Assembly: GCF_009835145.1 (NCBI RefSeq)
Contig: NZ_APKE01000036.1
Span: 84,320 to 148,319, forward strand
Source of the DNA: Profundibacterium mesophilum KAUST100406-0324
GTDB taxonomy: Bacteria > Pseudomonadota > Alphaproteobacteria > Rhodobacterales > Rhodobacteraceae
DNA length: 64,000 nt
Reading direction: 5' to 3'
In this document: piece after piece, positions 27,105 to 35,093 of the stretch
Layout: every line of letters begins with the position of its first letter
Numbering within the stretch: the stretch's first letter is position 1
Notes under the pieces: model-generated
What the model was told of the DNA's origin: nothing
Database searches by the model: none
Seen by the model: the letters and a program-made list of their open reading frames with translations, nothing else
Program-made: the position numbers and the translations under genes

Positions 27105-27767
27105 ATGGAAATGCGCCGTGCCGATACGATTGCCGAGGAACTGGAGGAGATGATCTTCACCGGCTCCTACGACAATGGCGACCGTCTTGACGAGATCCGT
27201 CTCGCCGAGCGTTTCGGCGTCTCGCGCACCCCGGTCCGCGAAGCGCTGCAGAAACTCTCCGTCTCCGGTCTCGTGGAGCAGATCCCCCATCGCGGCGTCT
27301 TCGTGCGCCAGCCCGGGCCGGTCGAACTGCTCGAGATGTTCGAAGTGATGGCCGAGCTGGAGGGCGCCTGCGGGCGCCTTGCCGCGAGCCGGATCGAGAG
27401 CGATGCGCTGGACCGCCTGGCGGTGGCCAACGAGACCTGCGCGACGGTGGCCAAGGTCGGCGATGCCGATGCCTATTACCGTGCGAACGAGGGCTTCCAT
27501 CACCTGATCTACATGCAATCGGGGAACGGGTTCCTCGAGGCGGAGACGCGCCGGCTATGCCGCAGGTTGCAACCCTTCCGCCGCCTGCAGCTCAGGCTGC
27601 GCGGACGGATGGAACAGTCGCTGTCCGAGCATGACGGGATCCTCGAGGCGCTTCGGGACGGCGACAGCGAGCGCTCGGGAAGCCTGCTGCGCGAGCATGT
27701 CGCGGTGCAAGGCGAGAAGTTCCACCACCTGATGATTGGATTGCGGGCCGAGCACAAACTTGTCTGA
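27105..27767 (+). CDS. matR: GntR/FCD-family regulator of malonate catabolism
   Basis: This 220-residue regulator has a winged-helix domain (IRLAERFGVSRTPVREALQKLSVSGLVEQ, about residues 30-58). The FCD domain has the metal-ligand pattern ANEGFHHLIY and a late HVAVQGEKFHH. It is divergent from matPQMAB. It is expected to respond to malonate. Confidence 0.85.
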   Translation: MEMRRADTIAEELEEMIFTGSYDNGDRLDEIRLAERFGVSRTPVREALQKLSVSGLVEQIPHRGVFVRQPGPVELLEMFEVMAELEGACGRLAASRIESDALDRLAVANETCATVAKVGDADAYYRANEGFHHLIYMQSGNGFLEAETRRLCRRLQPFRRLQLRLRGRMEQSLSEHDGILEALRDGDSERSGSLLREHVAVQGEKFHHLMIGLRAEHKLV

Positions 27768-27967
27768 GACAGGGTCGCCGGACCCGTATCCCGAGCCTCG
27801 GCGGATCGCCCCCCGGCGCGGCAATCAAGATCGCGAAACCCCGTGCGGCGTGCCGGGCGGTCCCTGCTCCCGGCGGCCTCCAGCCTGCCGCATGACTGCG
27901 ACGCCAACTGCCCGCGCCGGACAGGGATTAAGACCTAAGTCTGAACGGTTTTGGTCGGAATCTCGCA

Positions 27968-27985
27968 GTCTGGGTTTGACCAGAC
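27968..27985. promoter_or_regulatory. inverted repeat overlapping the pqqA -35 element
   Basis: GTCTGG-GTTTGA-CCAGAC is an exact 6+6 inverted repeat. Its right arm begins inside the -35 hexamer of the predicted pqqA promoter. Position suggests a repressor site or a class II activator site. No other exact copy was noticed upstream of xoxF, adhI or the lut-like operon. Confidence 0.5.
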
Positions 27986-28004
27986 ATGCTGTTTCCTTGA
28001 TAAT
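27976..28004 (+). promoter_or_regulatory. predicted sigma70 promoter of pqqABCDE
   Basis: TTGACC (27976-27981) and GATAAT (27999-28004) are separated by 17 bases, close to the housekeeping consensus. Transcription would start near 28011, leaving a leader of about 35 bases before pqqA with AGGAGGAG as ribosome site. Confidence 0.7.
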
Positions 28005-28045
28005 CCATGGCACAGGAAGCAACCCTGTTTAGGAGGAGACTCATC

Positions 28046-28144
28046 ATGGCTTGGACCAAACCCATCATCCGTGAAATCGAATGCGGTATGGAAATCAACA
28101 TGTACGGCCCCGATGCCGAAGATGACGGCGGCGTGCTGTTCTGA
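28046..28144 (+). CDS. pqqA: PQQ precursor peptide PqqA
   Basis: A 32-residue peptide (MAWTKPIIREIECGMEINMY, then GPDAEDDGGVLF) is encoded after AGGAGGAGAC. It carries the invariant Glu and Tyr as E16-x3-Y20; these are cross-linked by PqqE and become the PQQ skeleton. It lies directly upstream of pqqB. Confidence 0.95.
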   Translation: MAWTKPIIREIECGMEINMYGPDAEDDGGVLF

Positions 28145-28160
28145 TTGATTGCGCGCGGAC

Positions 28161-29060
28161 ATGACCCATTTCCGCGCGCATATACTCGGGGCCGCCGCTG
28201 GTGGCGGCCTTCCGCAATGGAATTGCGGCTGCGAGAACTGCAATCTCGCACGGCGCGGCGCCATACCGCCGCAGACCCAGAGTTCCGTGGCCTTTACCGC
28301 CAATGGCACTGATTGGGCGATCCTCAACGCATCTCCCGATATCGGCGCGCAGCTTGCCGCCACACCGTCGCTGCATCCGACCGGCCTTCGCGATCTGCCA
28401 CTCGTTTCGGTTCTACTGACCAATGGCGACATCGATCATGTCGCGGGGCTGCTCACCTTGCGTGAGAAGCAGCCCTTCACGCTCCACGCGACCGCCGGCA
28501 TTCACGAAGTGCTCGGCCGCAACCCGATCTTCTCGGCGCTCGATCCCGAGCATGTGACCCGTAGCACCGTCGCTCTCGACCGGCCAGCGCAGATTGCGCC
28601 CGGCCTGACCGCCACGCTCTTCGCCGTTCCCGGCAAGGTGCCGCTCTACTTGGAAGAGGGCGAGGTAAAGACGGACCTGCTCGGCGATCAGACCGTCGGA
28701 GTGCATCTCAGCGGCGGCGGATGCGAGGCCTTCTATATTCCCGGATGCGCCAGCTTTCCGGACGATCTGCGCGACCGGCTCGACGGGGCCGATCTCGTTT
28801 TCTTCGACGGGACACTCTGGCGAGATGACGAGATGGTGCGCGCGGGCCTCGGACAGAAGACCGGGAAGCGCATGGGACATATGTCCATGAGCGGCCCGGA
28901 CGGCTCGATCGCCGCCTTCGAGGGGCTCGATATCGGCAGGCGGGTCTTCGTGCACATGAACAACACCAACCCGGTCCTGCGCCCCGAATCGGATGAGCGC
29001 GCCGCGGCACAGGCCGCCGGATGGACGATCGGGCAGGACGGAATGGAGATCATCCCATGA
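28161..29060 (+). CDS. pqqB: PQQ biosynthesis protein PqqB
   Basis: This 299-residue protein has a metallo-beta-lactamase fold. It starts MTHFRAHILGAAAGGGLPQWNCGCENC and contains the metal-site strand LTNGDIDHVAGLLTLRE, both typical of PqqB. PqqB acts as an iron-dependent hydroxylase on the tyrosine part of the PQQ intermediate. The CxCxxC cluster (NCGCENC) is near the N-terminus. The gene overlaps pqqC by ATGA. An upstream TTG in frame at 28149 is not preferred. Confidence 0.94.
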   Translation: MTHFRAHILGAAAGGGLPQWNCGCENCNLARRGAIPPQTQSSVAFTANGTDWAILNASPDIGAQLAATPSLHPTGLRDLPLVSVLLTNGDIDHVAGLLTLREKQPFTLHATAGIHEVLGRNPIFSALDPEHVTRSTVALDRPAQIAPGLTATLFAVPGKVPLYLEEGEVKTDLLGDQTVGVHLSGGGCEAFYIPGCASFPDDLRDRLDGADLVFFDGTLWRDDEMVRAGLGQKTGKRMGHMSMSGPDGSIAAFEGLDIGRRVFVHMNNTNPVLRPESDERAAAQAAGWTIGQDGMEIIP

Positions 29061-29812
29061 GCGACGCGCAAAGCCGCGAGCTGTTCGAGGAACGCCTGCG
29101 CGAGATCGGAGCACAGCGCTACCACGACAAGCATCTCTTTCACGACATGCTCCATGGCGGGGCCTGCACACCTGACCAGGTTCGAGCCTGGGTCATCAAC
29201 CGCTACTATTACCAAAGCCACATACCCCTCAAGGATGCGGCGTTCATGAGCCGGGTGGAGGACCCCGCATTGCGCCGGGCGTGGCGCTCGCGGATCGAGG
29301 ATCACGACGGCACCCAGGAGAACGAGGGCGGTATCCAGCGCTGGCTGCGCCTCGCCGATGCGGTCGGGCTCGACAGGGATTACGTGGCGAGCGAGCGCGG
29401 CGTGCTGCCGGCCACGAAATTTGCGGTCGACGCCTATGTGCGTTTCGTCCGAGACAAGAGCCTTCTCGAAGCCGTGGCCGCCTCGCTGACCGAGCTCTTT
29501 GCGCCGAAGATTCATTCCGAGCGGATCGCCGGCCTGCTGCGCAACTACGACTTCGCCGATGACAGTGCCCTGTCCTATTTCCGCAATCGCCTCAAGGAGG
29601 CGCCGAAGGACGTGGCCTTCGGTCTCGACTGGGTTCTCGGACACGCCGATACCGCCGAAAAGCAGGATGCGGCCGCACAGGCCCTGATCTTCAAGACCGA
29701 CGTTCTCTGGTCCCAGCTCGATGCGCTCCATTCGGCCTATGTCTCCCCCGGCCGCATTCCCCCCGGGGCCTGGCAGCCGGGCGACGCCGGATCCGCCGCG
29801 TCCGGGTCATGA
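29057..29812 (+). CDS. pqqC: pyrroloquinoline-quinone synthase PqqC
   Basis: This 251-residue TenA-like helical protein catalyses the final ring closure and oxygen-dependent oxidation to PQQ. Conserved segments include FHDMLHGGACTPDQVRAWV, NRYYYQSHIPLKDA, EGGIQRWLRLADAVG and ELFAPKIHSERI. The start overlaps pqqB and the stop overlaps pqqD, both by ATGA. Confidence 0.94.
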   Translation: MSDAQSRELFEERLREIGAQRYHDKHLFHDMLHGGACTPDQVRAWVINRYYYQSHIPLKDAAFMSRVEDPALRRAWRSRIEDHDGTQENEGGIQRWLRLADAVGLDRDYVASERGVLPATKFAVDAYVRFVRDKSLLEAVAASLTELFAPKIHSERIAGLLRNYDFADDSALSYFRNRLKEAPKDVAFGLDWVLGHADTAEKQDAAAQALIFKTDVLWSQLDALHSAYVSPGRIPPGAWQPGDAGSAASGS

Positions 29813-30087
29813 TCGCGCCGCAGGACATCCCGGTCGTGCCACGCGGCGTCAGGGTTCACTGGGACCGGGTCCGCGAGGGCTGGGTCCTGCTCGGTCCCGA
29901 ACGGGCCATCACCCTCGATCCGGTCGCCCACGCGATCATGTCCGAGATCGACGGGCACCGCTCGCTTGGCGAAATAGTCGAGCTGCTGGCCGCGAAATAC
30001 GAAGCGCCGCCGGAGCAGATCGCCACCGACAGCGCCGGCTTTCTCAATGCCCTTCTGAACCGCCGTTTCCTGGAGATCGCATCATGA
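29809..30087 (+). CDS. pqqD: PQQ biosynthesis peptide chaperone PqqD
   Basis: This 92-residue protein binds PqqA and presents it to PqqE. VLLGPERAITLDPVAHAIMSEIDGHRSLGEIVELLAAKY is the PqqD core (RiPP recognition element). It is a separate gene here, coupled by ATGA overlaps to pqqC and pqqE. Confidence 0.93.
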   Translation: MIAPQDIPVVPRGVRVHWDRVREGWVLLGPERAITLDPVAHAIMSEIDGHRSLGEIVELLAAKYEAPPEQIATDSAGFLNALLNRRFLEIAS

Positions 30088-31166
30088 CCACGCGTCCACC
30101 GATCGCCATGCTCGCCGAGCTCACGCATCGCTGCCCCCTCTCCTGCCCCTACTGCTCGAACCCGCTCGAGCTGACGCGCAAGGAGAGCGAGCTCGACACG
30201 GCGACATGGTGCTCCGTTTTCACGCAGGCGGCGGATCTGGGCGTGCTGCAACTGCACCTTTCGGGCGGAGAGCCCGCATCCCGGCGCGATCTCACCGAGC
30301 TGGTCGCCGCGGCGCATGATGCGGGACTCTACACCAACCTGATCACCTCGGGGATCGGTTTGAGCGAGAAGCGGCTCGCCGAGCTCGACGGGGCCGGCCT
30401 CGATCACGTCCAGCTCTCGCTGCAGGGGACGAACGCACAGATGGCCGACATGATCGGCGGGTATCGCGGCGGCTTCGATCGCAAGATGAAGGTCGCCGAG
30501 TGGATCGGTGCGATCGGCTTTCCGCTCACCCTGAACGCGGTGCTGCACCGCCGCAACCTTCACCAGCTTCCCCGGGCGATCGAGATGGCGGTGGAGATGG
30601 GCGCGCGGCGCATCGAGGTCGCCACCGTCCAGTTCCACGGATGGGCGATGAAGAATCGCGGTGCCATGATGCCGACCCGCGCGCAGGCGGCCGAGGCCGA
30701 CGGGATCGTCGCGGAGGCGCGCAAACGTCTCAAGGGACGCCTTGTCATCGACTATGTTCCGGCCGATTACCATTCCGACTATCCCAAGAGATGCATGGGT
30801 GGTTGGGGCAGCACGGGCCTCAACGTCAATCCGGAGGGCCGGGTCCTGCCCTGCCATGCGGCCGAAACGATCCCCCATCTGCAATTCGACAACGTCAAGG
30901 AACGCCCGCTTCATGACATCTGGTATCATGGGTCCGCATTCGAGGCCTATCGCGGAACCGACTGGATGCAGGAGCCGTGCCGGAGCTGCGAGCGCAAGAC
31001 CGTGGATTTCGGCGGCTGCCGGTGCCAGGCAATGGCGATTACCGGGGATCCTGCCGCAACCGATCCGGTTTGCATCAAGTCACCGGAGCGCGACGCCCTT
31101 CGCGGTATGACCGACGAGTTCGCAGGGGACGAGGACGCGCCGCTGACCTACCGCGTTCTGAGCTGA
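30084..31166 (+). CDS. pqqE: PqqA peptide cyclase PqqE (radical SAM)
   Basis: This 360-residue radical SAM enzyme has the Cx3CxxC cluster at residues 17, 21 and 24 (HRCPLSCPYCSNP). A SPASM region with auxiliary-cluster cysteines follows (RCMGGWG; VLPCHAAE; EPCRSCER; GGCRCQAM). It forms the Glu-Tyr carbon-carbon bond in PqqA. It is the last gene of the operon, followed by a small hairpin and the replication region. Confidence 0.94.
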   Translation: MTTRPPIAMLAELTHRCPLSCPYCSNPLELTRKESELDTATWCSVFTQAADLGVLQLHLSGGEPASRRDLTELVAAAHDAGLYTNLITSGIGLSEKRLAELDGAGLDHVQLSLQGTNAQMADMIGGYRGGFDRKMKVAEWIGAIGFPLTLNAVLHRRNLHQLPRAIEMAVEMGARRIEVATVQFHGWAMKNRGAMMPTRAQAAEADGIVAEARKRLKGRLVIDYVPADYHSDYPKRCMGGWGSTGLNVNPEGRVLPCHAAETIPHLQFDNVKERPLHDIWYHGSAFEAYRGTDWMQEPCRSCERKTVDFGGCRCQAMAITGDPAATDPVCIKSPERDALRGMTDEFAGDEDAPLTYRVLS

Positions 31167-31181
31167 ACGCTGGCGCGCAAG

Positions 31182-31197
31182 CCGCTGCGGTCAGCGG
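31182..31197 (+). terminator. small hairpin downstream of pqqE
   Basis: CCGCTG (31182-31187) pairs with CAGCGG (31192-31197) around CGGT, followed by GAAATTTC. It may end the pqq transcript but is short. Confidence 0.4.
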
Positions 31198-31254
31198 GAA
31201 ATTTCATCCTGCTGATTCTGAAAAGCGTTGGGACGGCTCCCCGGATTCGCCGTA

Positions 31255-31274
31255 AGGTTATCAGGTTATCGACA
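31255..31274 (+). repeat. tandem AGGTTATC repeat with DnaA-box-like sequence
   Basis: AGGTTATC occurs twice in direct succession (31255-31270). The second copy continues as TTATCGACA (31266-31274), one mismatch from the DnaA box TTATCCACA. Together with the reverse site at 31671-31679 this suggests host DnaA participation at a plasmid origin. Confidence 0.45.
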
Positions 31275-31641
31275 ATTCCGTGACCCGGCTCGAAAACGCG
31301 CTTGCAGCGCCGTTTCCCCATGACAGGGCTGAGCCGATGATAATTGCGCACAGATTCAACATTTTACCCAGAGAATGCTCCCTGCATCCAACGATGATCC
31401 AGAGGTCTCTGAGCTGAGTGTGGACCAGTCGTCTTGACATCGGGGGCGTAAGCCGAGGTAATAGACAGACAACGCCGCGCAAGACGGTCCATGAGCAGCG
31501 GATCGGTCAGTTGATGATCGGGTCCGAACACGCAGTCGATTTCGGACAATGTCCAGTCTGCGTGGCCTCTGGACCTGTCCTGCCGGTATCGGTTCGAGGC
31601 ATGTTCGGAGCATTCATGCCTCGCGCCACCTGAAAACGAGA

Positions 31642-31671
31642 AAAGCCATACGGCGGCAACCGTATGGCTTT
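31642..31671 (+). terminator. 12-base-pair stem-loop upstream of the replication gene
   Basis: AAAGCCATACGG (31642-31653) pairs exactly with CCGTATGGCTTT (31660-31671) around CGGCAA. A-rich and T-rich flanks make it terminator-like in either direction. It lies about 100 bases before the rep start and could be the end of a countertranscript or an attenuator in the rep leader. Confidence 0.6.
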
Positions 31672-31771
31672 CTGGATAAACGAAATCGCGGCAGCGATCC
31701 CGTCCGACATTGTCTGGATAGCATGCCGCCATGACGATCGCAAGCAAAGGCTCGCGGCGAACGGATGATGC

Positions 31772-32701
31772 ATGTCTATTTCCGACCCGGATCCCGGCAA
31801 GGGCTTTGTCGCCCTCCCTGTTGATCTTCTCGATATCGCAATGAGCCCCGGCGCCTTCAGGGCCCTCGCTGAATTTTGCCGGATGGCCGATCGCGACGGT
31901 TACTGCTGGCCATCCTTGCAACAGATCGGCACGCGTCTCGGTCGATCGCGCGCAGCGATTTCCGGCTATATCTCCGAGTTGCGCAAACTCGGCCTCCTCG
32001 CCACGCAGGAGCAGCAGACGGCGAATGGCTACAACTACCGGCTCAAGTTCTGCGTGCCCTTCTGGAAAACCTGGCGCGCGCGGCTTTCGCAAGGCAAGTC
32101 GCGCAAGGCCGAGGGTGCGGCTCGGGATACGGGTTGTACCCCCGCTGTGGGAGCTCAGGAGACTGAACGCAGTGTTCACTCCGCTGAACGCCCTAAGGAG
32201 AAAAACCAGATCCATGAAAACCAACCCTCCGGCAAGCTGCCGAAGGGGCGGTTGCAGAAAATGCACGAAGCCTGGAAAAAGGTGATCGGATCCGCCCCCT
32301 ACCCCGCTTGCGAGCGCATGCCAGAGCCCACGCTTGTCGCCGAGACACGCAAGATCGCCGTTCCGGGGCCTAGGCCTGATGCCGATCTTGGTACTGTCCT
32401 CGATGCGTTTCTCCAAAATCGGTTTTTCGCGGTCGATACGGAATGGCGATGCAATGCCTTAAAGGCCTTGGCGCCCCTGGCCCGCATACCCGGCGGAGCG
32501 GAAAGCCTGTCGCAATGCCTCGCTGCGGAATGGCGCAGCCACTGGCGCTATCCCCCGAGCCTCCGTTTTCTGACGGAGATGAGGGACAGGATCGTCGCTG
32601 CAAATCCGGAACCAGCGCTCGCTGCTTTGCTTGCCGGGTATCTTCGCAGATGGGAGAACCATTCGAGCAGGCTCTCTGGACGGTTGCGCTGTTCCGCGTG
32701 A
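31772..32701 (+). CDS. plasmid replication initiator-like HTH protein
   Basis: This 309-residue protein has an N-terminal winged helix (FRALAEFCRMADRDGYCWPSLQQIGTRLGRSRAAISGYISELRKLGLL, about residues 30-76). Domains of this kind occur in plasmid replication initiators and phage replication proteins. A basic linker and a helical C-terminal region without a known catalytic motif follow. Its position directly before parA and parB is the rep-parA-parB order of rhodobacterial plasmids. I could not match it to RepA, RepB, RepC or DnaA-like types by eye. It could alternatively be a regulator of the par genes. Confidence 0.65.
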   Translation: MSISDPDPGKGFVALPVDLLDIAMSPGAFRALAEFCRMADRDGYCWPSLQQIGTRLGRSRAAISGYISELRKLGLLATQEQQTANGYNYRLKFCVPFWKTWRARLSQGKSRKAEGAARDTGCTPAVGAQETERSVHSAERPKEKNQIHENQPSGKLPKGRLQKMHEAWKKVIGSAPYPACERMPEPTLVAETRKIAVPGPRPDADLGTVLDAFLQNRFFAVDTEWRCNALKALAPLARIPGGAESLSQCLAAEWRSHWRYPPSLRFLTEMRDRIVAANPEPALAALLAGYLRRWENHSSRLSGRLRCSA

Positions 32702-32742
32702 GCGGGCATCTGTCACTTTGGGACGAAACGCCGCAAGGCATC

Positions 32743-32756
32743 ATATCCGCGGATAA
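32743..32756. promoter_or_regulatory. parS-like palindrome upstream of parA
   Basis: ATATCCGCGGATAA contains the 12-base perfect palindrome TATCCGCGGATA. It lies five bases before the parA start. A 14-base perfect version recurs at 34948-34961 inside parB, and the half CCGCGGATAACG recurs at 33651 inside parA. Confidence 0.5.
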
Positions 32757-32761
32757 CGATC

Positions 32762-34093
32762 ATGGCATACGGACAGTTCGAGCAGTTCATCCGCAATCTC
32801 ACGCGCGTGATGTCATCGGTAAATACCAAGCTGCAGCGTGACCTGACAATGCGCTCCCGCGTCTCGCGGCGCTTCTCGATGACCGAAGCGGCCGAGTTCC
32901 TCGGTGTCGATGCGACCTACCTCACGCGTCTTTCGGCCGATGAGGCGATGTTCCCGGATGGAGAGCGCAGCGGGCGGTCCCGAACCTTCTCACCGGACGA
33001 GATCATGCTGATCCGTGCGATCATGGCATCCAACCCGAATGCGAAACGCTCCTATCTTCATTGGCGCAAACCGGGCGATCCGCTCAAGGTGGTTACCTTC
33101 GGCGCACAAAAGGGCGGGACTGGGAAGTCGCTTACCGCGTCGCATTTCGCACAATATCTCAACCTTTTTTACGGACTGAGGGTCGGAGTGATCGACGCTG
33201 ACCCGCAAGCCACGGCATCGCTCTATTTCGCGGATGAGACACTGCCGCTATTCAAACCCGAAACGCATACGATGGCCGAGTTCATGGGGGTCGACGATCC
33301 GGGAGCTGAGCGCCTCAACGAACGCAATGCCGAGGAACTGGATGCCATATGGCAGAAGACGCCTTGGCCCGGCATTCGCCTGATCCCCGGGGGCGCAAAT
33401 ATCCAGAACGGGGATATTTCGCTCTTCATGTTCTCACGGCGCGGGCAAATCCCCGTCTACCGGATCCTGAAGGATGCGATCGCCCGTTGGGACGAAGGGC
33501 TGGGCCCGCGGTCGGTCCCGTCGGATTTCCGCAAGGATGGCGGGGCGTTCGACCATGCCGCCTACGAGGCCGCGCTGACGGAGACAGTCGACGTCATCGT
33601 TATCGATCAGCAGCCATCCCTGACCCTGGTGCAGCTTAATGGCCTGATCGCCGCGGATAACGTGGTGATCCCGCAGACGATGAAAGGGTTCGATCTCGCA
33701 ACTCTGTCCACTTATGTGTCGAACATCGGCGAATATCTCGAATTCATTCTCAGCTTCGAGCCCGATATCGAGATCGGACGCGGCGAGCATGTCATCCTGC
33801 CGACGATCGTGCAGGAGCAGAACGACCAGGATACGGATCAGATCCTCGATCTCTACCGGCGCGCTCCACGTGAAATCCTGCAAGTCTGGTACACCCGCTC
33901 CGATGCGATCGCCAACGCTTCGGAGGAATACAAGAGTATCTACGAATACCTGCCGCCAGCATCGCGCCGAACCTCCGCGAGGACCTTCATGCGCAATGCG
34001 AACGCCGTGAACGATGCCCTCGTTCAACGGGTCCTCCCGGACCTGCCGAAACGGGACTTCGCGGATACATTCATCAAGGAGCGATGGAGCTGA
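32762..34093 (+). CDS. parA: plasmid partition ATPase ParA/RepA family
   Basis: This 443-residue protein has an N-terminal DNA-binding helix-turn-helix (FSMTEAAEFLGVDATYLTRLSADE, residues about 38-61). A deviant Walker A lysine motif follows (AQKGGTGKS, KGGTGKS at 117-123), with VGVIDADPQATASLYF and VIVIDQQPSLTLVQLNGL. This is the layout of type Ia ParA/RepA partition ATPases, which autorepress through the HTH and move plasmid copies with ParB. parB starts one base after its stop. Confidence 0.9.
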   Translation: MAYGQFEQFIRNLTRVMSSVNTKLQRDLTMRSRVSRRFSMTEAAEFLGVDATYLTRLSADEAMFPDGERSGRSRTFSPDEIMLIRAIMASNPNAKRSYLHWRKPGDPLKVVTFGAQKGGTGKSLTASHFAQYLNLFYGLRVGVIDADPQATASLYFADETLPLFKPETHTMAEFMGVDDPGAERLNERNAEELDAIWQKTPWPGIRLIPGGANIQNGDISLFMFSRRGQIPVYRILKDAIARWDEGLGPRSVPSDFRKDGGAFDHAAYEAALTETVDVIVIDQQPSLTLVQLNGLIAADNVVIPQTMKGFDLATLSTYVSNIGEYLEFILSFEPDIEIGRGEHVILPTIVQEQNDQDTDQILDLYRRAPREILQVWYTRSDAIANASEEYKSIYEYLPPASRRTSARTFMRNANAVNDALVQRVLPDLPKRDFADTFIKERWS

Positions 34094-34094
34094 C

Positions 34095-35036
34095 ATGGGA
34101 CGCAAACGCAAACTGAGTGCCACCCCGGATCCCGACGAAACGGGCCTCGAGGCGGACGAGGAACGCAATGGCCGGCTCGGCGGTTTCTGGGGCGGCTCGG
34201 CCTTGAACATGCTTCAGGCGCGTCTGGACGAGACGCAGGCAAGTGTCGTGTTCGGCATCATGGCCGGCACGATCGCCCTGACATTGGACCCCGCACAGAT
34301 CGATGACGAGGTCGGCAGCGACCGTCAGGCCGGCTGGACGGAAGACGAGGAGTTCGCATCGCTCAAGGGTGACATCGAGCGGCGCGGCCAGAAGCAGGCG
34401 ATCCGGGTGCGGCCGGCATCCTCGGACTGGAGCCCGGACAGCAAGTCCCCGATGGAGACGAGCGACCGTTTCGTCATTCAGTCTGGGCGCCGCCGTCTCG
34501 AGGCGCTACGCCAGTTGGGCAAGCCCGTTCAGGCCGTGATCTCGACGGAAGAGGGCGATGCCCGCCTCGAGGACCTCGAGGAACGGTTCAAGGAAAACAC
34601 CATGCGCCAGAACCTGAGCGGGTTCGAGGAGCTGTTGTCGATCGGCTTGATCGCCCAGGCGCATCAGGATCTCAGCCAGGCCGAGATCGCGCGCCGCCTT
34701 GCAGTCCCGCCGGGGGATGTCTCGCTCGGGCGTTCTTGTGTCGAGCTCCATGATGCCCTTGTCGCGAAGGTCGATGTTTCCACGACGCCGAAGCGTGATT
34801 TCAGGCGGATTATTCCGGAGCTTCGCAAGGGGCAATCCCGGGACGTCGACGAGACGCCCGTATCCAAGCCGCGCACCCAAACGCTGGTGGTGACGCAAGG
34901 CAAACGACGCGCCACCGCGCGGGCAACCCGCAGCGGTTTCACCATCGATATCCGCGGATATGAAGCGAGCGAAGCAGAACTCTCGCAGATCGCAACGGAG
35001 CTTCTCGACAGGCTAAAAAGAGATGAGGATCGCTGA
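34095..35036 (+). CDS. parB: plasmid partition protein ParB/RepB family
   Basis: This 313-residue protein has a ParB N-terminal nuclease-like fold (LKGDIERRGQKQAIRVRP; VIQSGRRRLEALRQLG; ERFKENTMRQNLSGFEELLSI) and a central HTH (LSQAEIARRLAVPPGDVSLGRSCVELHDAL). It binds centromere-like sites and works with ParA. The C-terminal segment contains the DNA of a 14-base palindrome that could itself be a ParB site. Confidence 0.88.
   Translation: MGRKRKLSATPDPDETGLEADEERNGRLGGFWGGSALNMLQARLDETQASVVFGIMAGTIALTLDPAQIDDEVGSDRQAGWTEDEEFASLKGDIERRGQKQAIRVRPASSDWSPDSKSPMETSDRFVIQSGRRRLEALRQLGKPVQAVISTEEGDARLEDLEERFKENTMRQNLSGFEELLSIGLIAQAHQDLSQAEIARRLAVPPGDVSLGRSCVELHDALVAKVDVSTTPKRDFRRIIPELRKGQSRDVDETPVSKPRTQTLVVTQGKRRATARATRSGFTIDIRGYEASEAELSQIATELLDRLKRDEDR
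34948..34961. promoter_or_regulatory. 14-base perfect palindrome in parB, candidate parS
   Basis: ATATCCGCGGATAT is an exact palindrome inside the 3' part of parB. It differs at one base from the element just before parA (32743-32756). The repetition of a rare palindrome at both ends of parAB suggests a partition site. Confidence 0.5.
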
Positions 35037-35093
35037 GTGGGGATGGCGACCTGCGCTCTGGATGACGGCAAAAACCCTGTATAGTCTTCCCGA

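Larger units (their letters stand above)
31167..31771. other. 605-base candidate replication origin/control region
   Basis: No gene is supported here. It contains a small GC hairpin just after pqqE, a tandem AGGTTATC repeat merging into a DnaA-box-like TTATCGACA, and a perfect 12-base-pair stem-loop at 31642-31671. A reverse DnaA-box-like site (TCTGGATAA, 31671-31679) and a separated inverted pair of GACAATGTC (31545-31553 and 31706-31714) also occur. Composition is less GC-rich than the flanks. Position directly upstream of rep-parA-parB suggests an oriV and copy-control region. Confidence 0.5.

Noticed and set aside
31545..31714. Separated inverted pair GACAATGTC / GACATTGTC in the origin region
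   Set aside because: Nine-base matches 160 bases apart can occur by chance. Kept only as a note within the origin region.
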